A stretch of DNA of 64,000 nt from Xenorhabdus poinarii G6 (GCF_000968175.1 NZ_FO704551.1:496001-560000), one strand, 5' to 3'; numbered from the stretch's first letter, positions 31,117-42,384 are shown. The notes: generated from the sequence alone by a model not told the origin. Translations and numbers: made by a program.

Positions 31117-32388
31117 TCACGTCTGGCGGTTTTCAACCGCGTGTTTCTTCCGTTTTTGGCTCGGTGGTTTCATCATGAATGTAATGATAAGCACCACAAT
31201 GACAGGGATAGCAATGATCAGGAATGCAGAGGTAAAGCTGCCTGAATAATCTTTGATAGCGCCGGCCAAAAAAGGCGCCAGACAGGCTAACGTAGAAATC
31301 AGGTTCATGATTGAAAAGAGTTCCAGATAAGGCTTGCGGCCAAAATAGTTCGCCAGCAAGATACTGGATGCAAGAAACGTCATGCCATACCCCATCCCGA
31401 CACAGACGGCAAATGCAATCAAAAATGGCCATGAAGAAGCGAAACTCAGCGCAATCAGCCCCAAAATGATGATAGTGAGACTACCGACCAATAATTTTTT
31501 CGGATCGATCCATTCTCCGACTGCCCCGCCGGCCAATCTGGAAAACGCATTGATAAAGGCCATTGTACTCAGTAACCCTGCGGCGATGGCTTCACTGAAA
31601 CCCTCTTCAATAATATGCGCCACGGCAAAACTATTGACGGTAATACCACACCATAAAAAAGCGGTATAGGTGGCGGCGATCGCATAGAACTGCCAGGTTC
31701 GTAGTGCCTGATGTGCCGTCCAGCGTTGCTGGGTGCGATAAATACTGGGGGTTTCCTGCCGGTGGTGTGTTTGGTTTACCGCCTTGGCATGGGCAACTTC
31801 CCGTTTGCCTTCCTGAAGCATTATGATTGTCAGAATAACGAAGATGGAGAGAACAATAGCAGAAAGCATCCAGTGCATTCGCCATGTTCCCCAAACATGG
31901 GTGGCCAGAAAATAGATCCACGGGCCAATCACACCGCCCAATCCGCCGATGGTGAAATAGAAACCAAAAGCAAGGGATTGTTTCTCATAGAGCCGAGAAA
32001 TGACATAAGTCCCCGGAACGGTGGCCAGAAAGGTAAAACCGATACCGATTAATGCAGTACCGGCAAAATAGGATGAAATGGCGTATGTGTGATAAAGGTT
32101 GTAGAACCCCGCCAGAAAAATCAACAGGCCGAGGAAGAGCGTAAAACGAACACCCACTTTACGAATAAACACCGTTGGCAGAAAACTGGATAGTCCACAA
32201 GTCAGGCCAAGCAGCGTGAATCCTAATCCTGCCTTTGTCCAGTTCCAACCCAGTTCATTAATCATACTGGGCAAGACAACACCCAATGACGTAAAGGTTG
32301 TTGCTGTGGATAAAAAATATACCATACCTAAAAGTATCAGCAAAAACCACTGATAAGAACGTCCGAATTTGTCGTGTTGAATGGACAT
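31117..32388 (-). CDS. MFS transporter, oxalate/formate-antiporter-like
   Basis: Inner-membrane major-facilitator permease of 423 residues with about twelve hydrophobic segments. The start at 32388 (MSIQHDKFGRSYQWFLL) has GGAG eight bases upstream; an ATG at 32415 is also in frame. Motifs include GLGVVLPSMINELGWNWTKA and GVIGPWIYF, resembling the oxalate/formate antiporter subgroup (OxlT, YhjX). The substrate cannot be inferred. A Tsx-like channel gene lies upstream on the same strand, 54 bases away, so the two may form an uptake pair. Confidence 0.75.
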   Translation of the reverse strand: MSIQHDKFGRSYQWFLLILLGMVYFLSTATTFTSLGVVLPSMINELGWNWTKAGLGFTLLGLTCGLSSFLPTVFIRKVGVRFTLFLGLLIFLAGFYNLYHTYAISSYFAGTALIGIGFTFLATVPGTYVISRLYEKQSLAFGFYFTIGGLGGVIGPWIYFLATHVWGTWRMHWMLSAIVLSIFVILTIIMLQEGKREVAHAKAVNQTHHRQETPSIYRTQQRWTAHQALRTWQFYAIAATYTAFLWCGITVNSFAVAHIIEEGFSEAIAAGLLSTMAFINAFSRLAGGAVGEWIDPKKLLVGSLTIIILGLIALSFASSWPFLIAFAVCVGMGYGMTFLASSILLANYFGRKPYLELFSIMNLISTLACLAPFLAGAIKDYSGSFTSAFLIIAIPVIVVLIITFMMKPPSQKRKKHAVENRQT

Positions 32389-32442
32389 TGTGACTCCATC
32401 AAGGATATAAACCATTAAAGACGGGACTATTTTATGTGTTTA

Positions 32443-33207
32443 TTAGAAAAAGCTGTATCGAATAAACACACCATAGCTAAATTGATTCGTGTGAAAGTCA
32501 GAAGTATCCTTTATTTTGTATTTATTTTTGACCGGATTCACGACAACACCAGTCCAGAGATGACCAGGCTGGTAGCCTAATTGTTTGCCCAGGTCATAAT
32601 GTAATTCAGGTTTGAAATCGATCATTTCGGGGTTATCGCCTGAACCTAGCGTATAATCGAAGGTTCCTACAATGCGGAAATCCCCCAGTTGATTGCTGAA
32701 AGGGAGGCCATAATCAATATGGATGCGCTGATCATTCCAGTGTCCGTTGGCATTATTTTCGAAATAAAAAATGGTTCGTAACCAACTGAACCCATCGACT
32801 TGCCAGTCAAGACTGATACCGGGGAAATAGTCAGGTTTGACGTTTTTGGTTTTCGCTATCCACTGAGCAAACAGCACATCTTTGAAGGGGCCATAAGCAA
32901 GGTCATAGCCAGTGATTTTGCTGGCGCTGAGCCTGGGTACCCATTTATAGTAATAGGTGCTTTTATCTCCCCTATCGTCATGTTGCAGCGCATTTTGCCA
33001 AATACTGTAGACATACAGATCGCCAATCTTGTAATCGCCAAACGCTTCCACAATCGGAGAAATCGTTTTTTGCGGATCAACGTTGTTCTCGAATTGGGTG
33101 TAAAGGCTGGTATCAAGGGATTGAAAATTGACAAACTGGCTTGCGTGGGCATGATGTGTAAAAGTCAATGTGGGGATCAGTAATAAGTTTACCGGCTTTG
33201 AAACCAT
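32443..33207 (-). CDS. Tsx/OmpK-like outer-membrane channel
   Basis: Predicted outer-membrane beta-barrel of about 254 residues. The chosen start at 33207 (MVSKPVNLLLIPTLTF) opens a signal peptide ending at AHAS; the frame is open 46 codons further upstream, without signal-like sequence. Alternating aromatic strands (FSWLRTIFYFENNANGHWND, LWTGVVVNPVKNKY) and a terminal aromatic (RYSFF) fit a barrel. The pattern resembles the nucleoside-channel Tsx/OmpK family, but that is pattern recognition only. Probably co-transcribed with the following MFS gene. Confidence 0.6.
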   Translation of the reverse strand: MVSKPVNLLLIPTLTFTHHAHASQFVNFQSLDTSLYTQFENNVDPQKTISPIVEAFGDYKIGDLYVYSIWQNALQHDDRGDKSTYYYKWVPRLSASKITGYDLAYGPFKDVLFAQWIAKTKNVKPDYFPGISLDWQVDGFSWLRTIFYFENNANGHWNDQRIHIDYGLPFSNQLGDFRIVGTFDYTLGSGDNPEMIDFKPELHYDLGKQLGYQPGHLWTGVVVNPVKNKYKIKDTSDFHTNQFSYGVFIRYSFF

Positions 33208-33642
33208 TCTTTTTAAAATAGGGTGTATTGATCGTACTCGATAACGGACAGTGAAGTGTAGAACGTGTTGGGTGCTTTTTTGGAAGGAGTGCAAACGGGT
33301 TTTTATTTTGTTTTTATTGAGGCAAAAGAACATGTAACAATCCACTTTTTGGGGAAATTTTGTATTATTTTGAAATAGCTATTAAAAATATATTTTATTT
33401 AAATGTAAAATTAAACCCCATAAAATTAAGCTGTGTCGAATGTGATTTTAGGGCACTCTATTTTTTTCACATAATCTCATTATCAGTCAGCTTGATTCGG
33501 CATAATATGCGATGAGACACAACGTTCAGATACGTGGCTCAGTGTATGCACTAATCACTTCACGGCGGGCATAAAACTGACATACACTGTGCCAACGCTA
33601 ATCATGATTATTTTTACTCAATATCAAGAGTAACCTTAACCC
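33208..33642. other. AT-rich intergenic region between metY and the Tsx-like gene
   Basis: 435 bases without a credible gene. The part at 33340-33480 is very AT-rich and probably holds the promoter of the Tsx-like gene. No strong terminator hairpin with a T run was found after metY, and no clear operator is recognised. Confidence 0.4.
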
Positions 33643-34917
33643 TCATTTGGCCGCCTCCAGCGCTTGAGAAAGATCCGCAATAATATCATCACTGTGTTCG
33701 ATACCAATCGATAAGCGAATCAGAGCCCGTGATACCCCGGCTTTTGCCAATTCTTCATCATTTAGCTGGCGATGTGTTGTTGAGGCCGGGTGACAAGCCA
33801 GTGATTTGGCATCACCAATATTGACCAGACGCACAATTAATGATAGGGCATTAATAAAACGTTTCCCTGCGGTTTCCCCGCCTTTAATACCAAAAGAAAG
33901 AATGGAAGCCGGTTTACCTTTCATATAACGGACAGCCAAATCGTGTTCTGGGTGTGTCGGTAAACCGGCATATTTTACCCAGGATACTTGAGGATGTTTT
34001 TCCAGATATTGGGCTACCTTCAGCGCGTTTTCAGTATGACGTTCCATCCGAAGTGCCAGTGTTTCAAGCCCCTGTAAGATAAGAAACGCATTGAATGGTG
34101 AAAGTGCTGCTCCGGTGCTACGCAGTGGTCCCACCCGGCAGCGGGCGATGAAGGCCGCCTCTCCAAAATGGTCAGTATAAATCACCCCGTGGTATGCGAC
34201 ATCCGGTGTGCTCAAAATAGCAAAACGCTCTTGGTGCTTTGTCCACGGAAATTTACCTGAATCAACAATAATCCCGCCAATCGACGTGCCGTGACCGCCA
34301 ATATATTTGGTCAGGGAGTGGATAATAATATCGGCGCCATGTTCAAATGGACGGCATAAATAAGGCGTGGCGACCGTATTATCAACAATCAGAGGTATAC
34401 CATGCCAGTGAGCAATCTCTGCCATTGCCTGGATATCGACGATATTTCCACTGGGGTTAGTGATGGATTCGCAAAATAGGGCTTTGGTCTTCTTATCGAT
34501 CATCTCTTCAATGGCTGTAATATCATCGTGTGCCACGAAACGGGTTTCAATCCCGATAGTTGGGAACGTGTGCGCCATTAAATTATACGTGCCACCATAT
34601 AGCTTAGACACAGCAATAATGTTATCGCCTACACCGGCAATCGCTTGGATCGCGTAAGTGATCGCGGCCATGCCCGACGCTACTGCAAGGGCGCCGATAC
34701 CACCTTCTAAAGCAGCCACCCGTTTTTCCAGAACATCGTTGGTCGGATTCATGATGCGGGTGTAAATATTACCTTCAACTTTTAAGTCAAAGAGATCTGC
34801 ACCATGTTGGGAGTCATCAAAAGCATAAGACGTGGTCTGATAAATGGGGACGGCCACGGCTTTGGTCGTTGGATCAGGCGAATAGCCCGCATGGATGGAT
34901 AAGGTTTCTAATTTCAT
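33643..34917 (-). CDS. metY: O-acetylhomoserine (thiol)-lyase / sulfhydrylase
   Basis: PLP enzyme of the Cys/Met metabolism family that makes homocysteine directly from O-acetylhomoserine and sulfide. The start at 34917 (MKLETLSIHAGYSPDP) is favoured because AAAGGAA lies seven bases upstream; an ATG two codons earlier is almost on that site. Full OAH-sulfhydrylase length (424). The PLP lysine sits in HSLTKYIGGHGTSIGG, with upstream YTRIMNPTNDVLEKR, ASGMAAITYAI and the C-terminal RLSIGIEHSDDIIADL. E. coli lacks this enzyme and uses MetB/MetC. Confidence 0.92.
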   Translation of the reverse strand: MKLETLSIHAGYSPDPTTKAVAVPIYQTTSYAFDDSQHGADLFDLKVEGNIYTRIMNPTNDVLEKRVAALEGGIGALAVASGMAAITYAIQAIAGVGDNIIAVSKLYGGTYNLMAHTFPTIGIETRFVAHDDITAIEEMIDKKTKALFCESITNPSGNIVDIQAMAEIAHWHGIPLIVDNTVATPYLCRPFEHGADIIIHSLTKYIGGHGTSIGGIIVDSGKFPWTKHQERFAILSTPDVAYHGVIYTDHFGEAAFIARCRVGPLRSTGAALSPFNAFLILQGLETLALRMERHTENALKVAQYLEKHPQVSWVKYAGLPTHPEHDLAVRYMKGKPASILSFGIKGGETAGKRFINALSLIVRLVNIGDAKSLACHPASTTHRQLNDEELAKAGVSRALIRLSIGIEHSDDIIADLSQALEAAK

Positions 34918-35109
34918 TGTCATTTCCTTTAGTTAAGTAACGTAAAACTGAAATTTGAGACTGACAATCAAAAAGAGTGGTGCGAGATGTCTGATATCAC
35001 AATGTGAATCAGAAACTTTCATGCACACCTATGGCATCTTACCTAATTGTATGACAAAAGCCTTTTATACTTTAGAAGGTGACATTAAATCGGCGAATGA
35101 TATTAGCGT

Positions 35110-36243
35110 CTATTTAATTAGCATTTGCCTTCGATCTTCACATTGAGCCTGTTCCGCCAACCGCTTAAAATCTTTGACTGTCCAATATGGTTTTGGAACA
35201 GGCAGATGTTTCATTTCATGGGTTGGCCATAACTGGAACTCAGCCAGTTTATCCAGCGAAAAATGCTGATAGTGTTCAGGCAGAGAAAGGCGTAACGCAA
35301 CGCTCTCTTCACCTGACGGCATGAAAGGCAGGCGGTTGTCTTGGGTAGCATAATTGCGTCGCAAGACGAGAAACTTCTCCGGGATGCGTTGGTAACTGTT
35401 CCACCACAAACCATCCAGCCGATCAAACATCGCTTTTGTGGCTGATTTGGGGAAATCGCCGAGTTCGTGTAAAGCCATCGGCAAGATCCGAGCCATGGAA
35501 GCTGAGAATTGAGCCACAGAAGACGCGTGACCTTCTAAGATCAGCGTCAGCGCTAACCGTGCTCCTAGCAGATTCGAATAGAGATCTTCCGGGGAAAATG
35601 CCGAAATGCTTTCTGAAAATCCCGGGACTGACTGATAGCCGTACCATTGGGCGATCTCATGCCAGGCTGCAAGCTGGAAAGCCAGTTTAGCCGCCAAATA
35701 AGCACTCAGGGTGTAGCGTTCAATGGGATCTTCCGGGGGGGTAAATGCAAAAAAGTGAATTTTACGCGCCGCAAGCTCATTATTCAGGGTCAGTGTCCAC
35801 GCTTGACCAAGCTGGGCATGAATGTGACTGAATAAGTACAGGGTATAATCAGAGGTATCCCTCACATGAGAAATATCAATAAACCCCCCTTTACGGGTAT
35901 AGAGCAACCCTACTTTTTCATTGCTGATCCCCAATAATGCGGTACTGGCAGCGATAACGCTGTCATTATAGTGATGCTCACCCAATGTCTCGGCCTCGAC
36001 AATATTGTCGATGGTGTAGAAAGGAATGGGAATATGCCCGAGTTGCGCTTTAAGGTTATAGCCGAATGCACAACAGGCTCTCAAACCTTCGGGTGGATCA
36101 ATGGGCGGTAATGCTTCCCAATTTTTCTGCGACTGTTCATGGGTTTCACTGGCAAGGACAGGATTGACACGATTGACTGAGACAGGTTTGTGTTGGCAAG
36201 CCATCAAGAAAAAGCACAGGCACAGGGGAATGAATAATTTCAA
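35110..36243 (-). CDS. DUF4056-type lipoprotein of unknown function
   Basis: A 377-residue predicted lipoprotein with signal peptide and lipobox FFLMAC (Cys16). Conserved-looking motifs are the Cys pair RACCAFGYN (about 57-58), GGFIDISHVRD with His126, and AAWHEIAQWYG with His195-Glu196. The paired His/Glu motifs suggest a metal or hydrolase site, which is inference. The pattern resembles the DUF4056 family. It overlaps the upstream Omp85-type gene by four bases (ATGA), the third gene of a tight envelope operon. Confidence 0.7.
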   Translation of the reverse strand: MKLFIPLCLCFFLMACQHKPVSVNRVNPVLASETHEQSQKNWEALPPIDPPEGLRACCAFGYNLKAQLGHIPIPFYTIDNIVEAETLGEHHYNDSVIAASTALLGISNEKVGLLYTRKGGFIDISHVRDTSDYTLYLFSHIHAQLGQAWTLTLNNELAARKIHFFAFTPPEDPIERYTLSAYLAAKLAFQLAAWHEIAQWYGYQSVPGFSESISAFSPEDLYSNLLGARLALTLILEGHASSVAQFSASMARILPMALHELGDFPKSATKAMFDRLDGLWWNSYQRIPEKFLVLRRNYATQDNRLPFMPSGEESVALRLSLPEHYQHFSLDKLAEFQLWPTHEMKHLPVPKPYWTVKDFKRLAEQAQCEDRRQMLIK

Positions 36244-37391
36244 AATGCTTCCCCAACCTGAAAGTAAAACCCGGTACTGTCTTGACCGACACCAAAATCT
36301 AGTCGGATATTCATGCGTGGTTTAAATTCGAAACGATAGCCAACCCCAACAGAAGGCAGCCAATGTTTGGCTTTCCAGAGTGACGGGGAATCACCCAATG
36401 TGCCAGTGCCTATCCAGCCGACAATGCCGTGACGCCAGTCAAGTTTATGCCTTAATTCCAGCTGTGAGGTAAAAATGTTATTGTCACGATAACGCCCTTC
36501 ATAGTACCCGCGCATCCGCTGACCATTTCCGAGCCGTGATAGCTGATTCCACGGGACATCACCTGAACTGAAGCGGGCATAATTATCAAACGCCAGCACG
36601 GTTTTTGCAGATAACGGGTGATAGATTGAAAACTGAAATTGCGTGGTATGAAAGCGGTGATCGCTTCCCAACGTTGGGGAAAAATAGGTATAAATGATCT
36701 CAAACGCCTTCCCGTGTCGGGCATTAGGCAAAAAATCTCGTGTATCATAACTAAAGTAAGCACTGACACCGGAACTGATCACGGAACGGCCACCGACGGA
36801 TTGGTCAAAATAGCGTTTTGCACCCATATCGGGATGACGGGCATTGAGGGATGAAAAATTCCAGCCTAATCCCATATAGGTCGCATCCGTCACGCGATAG
36901 AGCAGACGAGGACGAATATCAAATTCCTGCGAATAGTATTTTTCTTTATTACTGTCATTTTTACCGGCGTTATAACCTTTGCCCCAATAGTAAGTTGGCG
37001 TGTTGTTGAGTGTACCGGAAACGAATAATCGCCATTGATCGTGAGCCAGGAAGTTGTAATTGGTAAAATTCAGGCCAAACGCCCCGGTCGCTGATCCAAA
37101 TCCACTCAGCCCCAAAGAGGAAGTTTGACTAATATGATCAGTACGGTCAGGGCGGTATAAACCCACCACGGCAGCGCCGATTCCTACGCCCATTTCAGGG
37201 GTATAAAACGGGCCGGGCAATACGCCCCAGTCCATTTTTTTGCATTCATCAACATGGTTGTTGCCGCCTAGTGCGTTTAACCACCCATCAATTTTTTGCC
37301 GATCCGGCAAGATATCAGCGTGTGCTGAGGAAACGGTAAAAATAAATAGGCTGGAAATAACCCGTTTTTTGCATATTGAGAAGCGACACAT
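36240..37391 (-). CDS. BamA/TamA-type (Omp85 superfamily) outer-membrane protein
   Basis: A 383-residue protein with an N-terminal signal (SSLFIFTVSSAHA) and a barrel resembling the D15/bacterial surface antigen domain. The beginning VLPGPFYTPEMGVGIGAAVVG, the strand SAYFSYDTRDFLPNARHGKAFEI, the LGNGQRMRGYYEGRYRDNN block (the RGY motif is typical of Omp85 strand/loop 6) and the aromatic end YFQVGEAF all fit. No POTRA domains precede the barrel, so this is a short, POTRA-less form. It overlaps the gene before by one base and the gene after by four. Confidence 0.82.
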   Translation of the reverse strand: MCRFSICKKRVISSLFIFTVSSAHADILPDRQKIDGWLNALGGNNHVDECKKMDWGVLPGPFYTPEMGVGIGAAVVGLYRPDRTDHISQTSSLGLSGFGSATGAFGLNFTNYNFLAHDQWRLFVSGTLNNTPTYYWGKGYNAGKNDSNKEKYYSQEFDIRPRLLYRVTDATYMGLGWNFSSLNARHPDMGAKRYFDQSVGGRSVISSGVSAYFSYDTRDFLPNARHGKAFEIIYTYFSPTLGSDHRFHTTQFQFSIYHPLSAKTVLAFDNYARFSSGDVPWNQLSRLGNGQRMRGYYEGRYRDNNIFTSQLELRHKLDWRHGIVGWIGTGTLGDSPSLWKAKHWLPSVGVGYRFEFKPRMNIRLDFGVGQDSTGFYFQVGEAF

Positions 37392-38395
37392 TAAAAACGG
37401 AACTCACCGGAAATAAGGAAGCTGTTTCGGTTGCCGAAACCGATTTCGGACAATACATTGAAATTGCGGGTCACTTCGACACGGATACCTGCAGTATGGT
37501 TCCATTTGTGGGCTATATGTTGTTTAACATCGAACTTGATGTCAGTCATTGTTTTAATCATATTAAATAATGCAAGTTCAGGAGGTAAATCCAGTCCGTT
37601 GACACTCCCTTTGAAACGTTGGGTGATATTTTGATACATAGCACCTGCCCAGACCTGAACTTTAGTGTTGCCTTGGCCGGAAAATACTGGATTAAAGACA
37701 AATTCATACCCAATACGTGGGGTTATGACTAACGCGCTGATATCCCCATCTAAAATATCAAAGTTGGTTCGGGTATAGTTAGTATCTAATGTGGCAAAAA
37801 ACTGGTTATAACCGCCTGCAAGGGTTGCTCCGCCACCAAACGTTTTTCCTTTAAAACTCAGCTTAAAAGGAAGGTTTTCCCATTGGGGTTTACTAGGATC
37901 CTCCGTTTCAAGCATAAGCAGATAGATGCTGTCCAGATTTGTTGTTGACGTTCCTTTGGTCGTTCCATAAACACCATAGATATTCAGAAAAGGTAACACC
38001 CAGGCATCTAATTTCAGCATTTGTGTTTCACTTTTTTGTCGGGTATCACCGGCATTAATAATGGTTCCTTGTTCAAAAGACTTAAAATCTGGATTGGTAA
38101 ATTTGAATTGAATACTATCGACGATAATATTCTGACGCATATTCATATAACTGTAACTTGCGCCAAAGGGCTCGGGCAGGTCATAGCCTTTCGCGCGAGC
38201 AGCATCACCCCAAATTGGCAGAATACGCGATTTAGATTGAGTCGAGCCTGACAAACTACCATTATTATTCGTTTGCTGAACGCCAGATTCTGACACACTC
38301 AATGAGAAAAGTGGGCGTTCGCTATCTGCATAGCTATATGAAGTTGTCAGTAATAAAGTCGTGGCTAACCATTTTCTGGTATTAGTTAAGTTCAT
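37391..38395 (-). CDS. Outer-membrane beta-barrel protein, unrecognised family
   Basis: A 334-residue secreted protein from the ATG at 38395, with signal peptide WLATTLLLTTSYSYA. The frame is open 17 codons further upstream. The sequence alternates hydrophobic and polar residues (FNVLSEIGFGNRNSFLISGEFRF at the C-terminus ends in Phe), typical of an outer-membrane barrel. The YGVYGTTKGT and FGGGATLAGGYNQFFATL stretches look like strands. I do not recognise the family with confidence. First gene of the operon with the Omp85-type barrel and the lipoprotein. Confidence 0.65.
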   Translation of the reverse strand: MNLTNTRKWLATTLLLTTSYSYADSERPLFSLSVSESGVQQTNNNGSLSGSTQSKSRILPIWGDAARAKGYDLPEPFGASYSYMNMRQNIIVDSIQFKFTNPDFKSFEQGTIINAGDTRQKSETQMLKLDAWVLPFLNIYGVYGTTKGTSTTNLDSIYLLMLETEDPSKPQWENLPFKLSFKGKTFGGGATLAGGYNQFFATLDTNYTRTNFDILDGDISALVITPRIGYEFVFNPVFSGQGNTKVQVWAGAMYQNITQRFKGSVNGLDLPPELALFNMIKTMTDIKFDVKQHIAHKWNHTAGIRVEVTRNFNVLSEIGFGNRNSFLISGEFRF

Positions 38396-38691
38396 CACAC
38401 TATTATTTTCCTGTTTTTTAGTTGCTAACTGTCTGTAAAAAAACAATCAATAAAAGAAATTCGCGAGGTTATCATAGATATTTTTGGCGATCATTAACGA
38501 ATTATGCTGGCATAGAGAATAGCGCCCAATTTTTCTTTTTCGCTCGATTTATCACCAAATAAAGCGGTCTTTATCTCTTCAATTATTTATAAAAAGTAAT
38601 ATATTAATTATTGTTACTATTTTTTTTGATTTTAAATAAAGGCGCGTTTTTAAAAAGTGATGCTTTTTTATGTTGATATGGGAAGTTGATG
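38396..38691. other. Intergenic region between cas2 and the envelope operon
   Basis: About 296 AT-rich bases. It separates the end of the cas operon from the start of the envelope operon on the same strand, and should contain the promoter of the latter. No array repeat is present here. Confidence 0.4.
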
Positions 38692-39907
<1,216 letters not shown>

Positions 39908-39908
<1 letters not shown>

Positions 39909-40582
39909 TACAGTGTCCTTATCAGCATTAACCCACAACCAAAGGATTTGGCTCGGCCAAAACCTTGACTGTATTGATGAAGGAAACGCTCGCTGTCTGA
40001 TACGGTGAACACCCCCTGAAAATCCACACTGGAAAATGCCACTTTCTGACCCGAGGCTTTGAAACTGCGATGTTGGGTATAACGTTCAATATCGGGAGGG
40101 AAATCAAACCGGATACCCCAACCCGCCAGCCGTTTTTCATCCTGTATCCAGCTTTGGGCGGCCTGGGTCATCAATAATTCAATCTGATCCGCTCCAATGT
40201 GAGCTGCTTGTGCCTGACGTTTGGCATGCATCAAAACATCATGGCGCTGCTGTTTGCCTGAATGTTTATCCGTGATGCAAACCGTAGGATTGACGCGGAG
40301 TTTGAAGGCCAGTTTCTGCCCAGGATGTAACTGAGGAGTAAAAGGCTTGGTTTGAACCTGAAACCGTGAGGTATTGACCGTGGGTAAGGTGGCAGACAGG
40401 ACAAAAAATTCGGGTCTGCCGTTTAAACTCATCTCCTCCCTGAAAAGAAAATGACGTTCTTTCTGCTCGGTAAACAGTTGCCATAAAAGCTGATGGGAAG
40501 CGTAAACATCATTTTTCGTCTGCCGTGACGGGGGTTGTATATGATAAGCAGACGGGCGTAAAGTGACTTTAGACAGATACAT
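39908..40582 (-). CDS. cas6e: Cas6e (CasE), crRNA-processing endonuclease
   Basis: Cleaves the repeat RNA to make crRNAs and stays in Cascade. The start at 40582 (MYLSKVTLRPSAYHIQPP) gives 224 residues, as expected for Cas6e; the upstream open frame lies inside cas5e. Family features are HQLLWQLFTEQKERHFLFRE, a His near position 20-30 (SAYHIQ, ASHQ), and the Gly-rich C-terminal loop GFGRAKSFGCGLMLIRTL. Overlaps cas5e by 14 bases. Confidence 0.96.
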
Positions 40583-41336
40583 AAGGCTCCTCCGTGATCG
40601 ATATTTGATGCATCGTACGTTGTGTAAACTGCCAGCGGTGGCGTGATAGTGGTTCATCCCAGGGTTGGCTGGTGAACAGGATGCTATCGGGAATATTGAT
40701 CTCGTCTTTGTCCCCTTCCCAGAAATAACTCACTATATTGTGATCGTGGTGATAATGGCTCAACCAATAGCGATCCGCTTTTTCGGATTGGGTTAAGGGT
40801 GGGAACAGGGTATTCAGTGCTGTTTTTAGTGACGAATACTTGGCGAGTTTCGGCATCATCGGTAGCGCAAGGGGGCAGGATTTTCGTCCGAGACTCAGCG
40901 TAAAAACGGGTTTAACCAAGGCATCCCGCAGGGTGGAAAGTGAAAAACTGGCCTGTTCCGTCAACGAAATCGCAATAATCCATAAACCATCAGTACGATA
41001 ATCCCGTGATGACAGGACGGTGTTCAAATTCGCTTTATCATTCAACTCACTTTTTCGGGTTCGATGAGATCGTTTTTTATCTTGAGAGGGAACTTGAGTG
41101 GTATGGTAGTCCTGTATCAACGAGCCAGCCATGATCTGTTTGATGGCAATGTTGACACTTTGCTGCAACGCAGCAAGCTGTGTTTCGTCATCACGGCGGA
41201 TACCCAACGCTGCACCTAATAGCCCCAGGATAGCTGAACGGGTTGGATAAATGCCTGTTGGCCGTTTTTCCCCGACCGCTTCCACTCCCCAGCTGGCTAA
41301 CGGGCCATATAAGCGAAAGACCAGGTAAGTTTTCAT
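40569..41336 (-). CDS. cas5e: Cas5e (CasD), Cascade subunit
   Basis: Binds the 5' handle of the crRNA in Cascade. It has 255 residues (E. coli 224). Begins KTYLVFRLYGPLASWGVEAVG followed by PTRSAILGLLGAALGIRRD, the typical Cas5 glycine and RAMP motifs. The PVFTLSLGRKSCPLALPM segment is the conserved C-terminal part. Ten bases separate it from cas7e. Confidence 0.95.
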   Translation of the reverse strand: MKTYLVFRLYGPLASWGVEAVGEKRPTGIYPTRSAILGLLGAALGIRRDDETQLAALQQSVNIAIKQIMAGSLIQDYHTTQVPSQDKKRSHRTRKSELNDKANLNTVLSSRDYRTDGLWIIAISLTEQASFSLSTLRDALVKPVFTLSLGRKSCPLALPMMPKLAKYSSLKTALNTLFPPLTQSEKADRYWLSHYHHDHNIVSYFWEGDKDEINIPDSILFTSQPWDEPLSRHRWQFTQRTMHQISITEEPYVSV

Positions 41337-41346
41337 ATTGGCCTCT

Positions 41347-42384
41347 TTAAGCAGTGATGAACTGAATCAGATCAGCAAAGCGTCCCTCGCCAGTCACGGC
41401 GTTGATGCGATAGCGTGTAGCAGCGCAAGCACCATAAACGTTATCGAAGTTTTCCACCTGTTGTTCCAATGCGGTGATGGCATCGGCAGCCTGATCTTCG
41501 CCGTCAATCGGTTTTAAAAATGCAACAGACAGGGAACGAGGTTGGTATTCGCCTTTTTCTGCCAGCACATAACTGGCATAAGCGCGGGAACCGAAGCTGT
41601 TTTGTTTGCCGGATGGGGCAATTTTGACAGCGGCTTCAGTCAAAGCAGCAATGGCTTTGTTTGCCAGTGATTCATTGCCGGACAGGGTTTCTAATAATAA
41701 CGATTTATTGATGCAGATATAGCTGTAGAACAAGGCAGCCGCAAACCCCGTTTCGCCGATATGAGCCGAGCCAGAATCACTTTTACCGTTATTGAGATCG
41801 TCGACGGCGGTAAAATAATCACTGTCAACGATCACACTGTGGACACTGATAGCATGGGCCACTTGACACGCTGCCTCAATGTTATAGGCCGGGCTGGAGG
41901 CCAGCATACGCCCAAACAGCGCAATATCCACGGCGGTTTTCTCGGTGCCCAGTAGATTGAGTTCTTCTTTTGTGGGGGCGCGATTTTCGGCAATCAGTTT
42001 GTCTGCCAGCGCAAAGGTTGCTTCTTTTTCTGCCGGGCTGATATGAGCCAGTTGTTCAATTTCCAGCGGTTCATCTTTTTTATTTTTGCCGAAGACTTCT
42101 GCAATAGCGACCGCCCATGCCGTGGCTTGCTTCTCTTGAATGCCGCCATTCAATAAATGCTGATAAATCTGAAAGCCAAAACGTTTAGTGCGAAAGCCAA
42201 GATGGTCTGCCAGGGCATCCTGAAATAGATCGGAAATGCGCCAATGACGTTTCAGGCTCTGGGAACTGATCCTTAATCGCTCACACCCACCCATTTGGGC
42301 TGTTTTTGGTCGCCCCAGATCATCACGGTTCAGGTTGGCTGGTGGGTAGGAGGTTAACAGATGCAGTTGGATAAATTGGCTCAT
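41347..42384 (-). CDS. cas7e: Cas7e (CasC), Cascade backbone subunit
   Basis: Six copies form the backbone of Cascade along the crRNA. It has 345 residues (E. coli 363). The start FIQLHLLTSYPPANLNRDDLG is diagnostic of I-E Cas7, followed by RLRISSQSLKRHWR, DIALFGRMLASSPAYNIEAAC and ALFYSYICINKSLL. Preceded by a 50-base gap after cse2, the largest gap inside the Cascade genes. Confidence 0.96.
   Translation of the reverse strand: MSQFIQLHLLTSYPPANLNRDDLGRPKTAQMGGCERLRISSQSLKRHWRISDLFQDALADHLGFRTKRFGFQIYQHLLNGGIQEKQATAWAVAIAEVFGKNKKDEPLEIEQLAHISPAEKEATFALADKLIAENRAPTKEELNLLGTEKTAVDIALFGRMLASSPAYNIEAACQVAHAISVHSVIVDSDYFTAVDDLNNGKSDSGSAHIGETGFAAALFYSYICINKSLLLETLSGNESLANKAIAALTEAAVKIAPSGKQNSFGSRAYASYVLAEKGEYQPRSLSVAFLKPIDGEDQAADAITALEQQVENFDNVYGACAATRYRINAVTGEGRFADLIQFITA

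Noticed and set aside
34985..34992. AGATGTCT, a near match to the MetJ box, upstream of metY
   Set aside because: MetJ needs at least two adjacent boxes. The neighbouring eight bases (GATATCAC) are a poor match, so there is no convincing operator.
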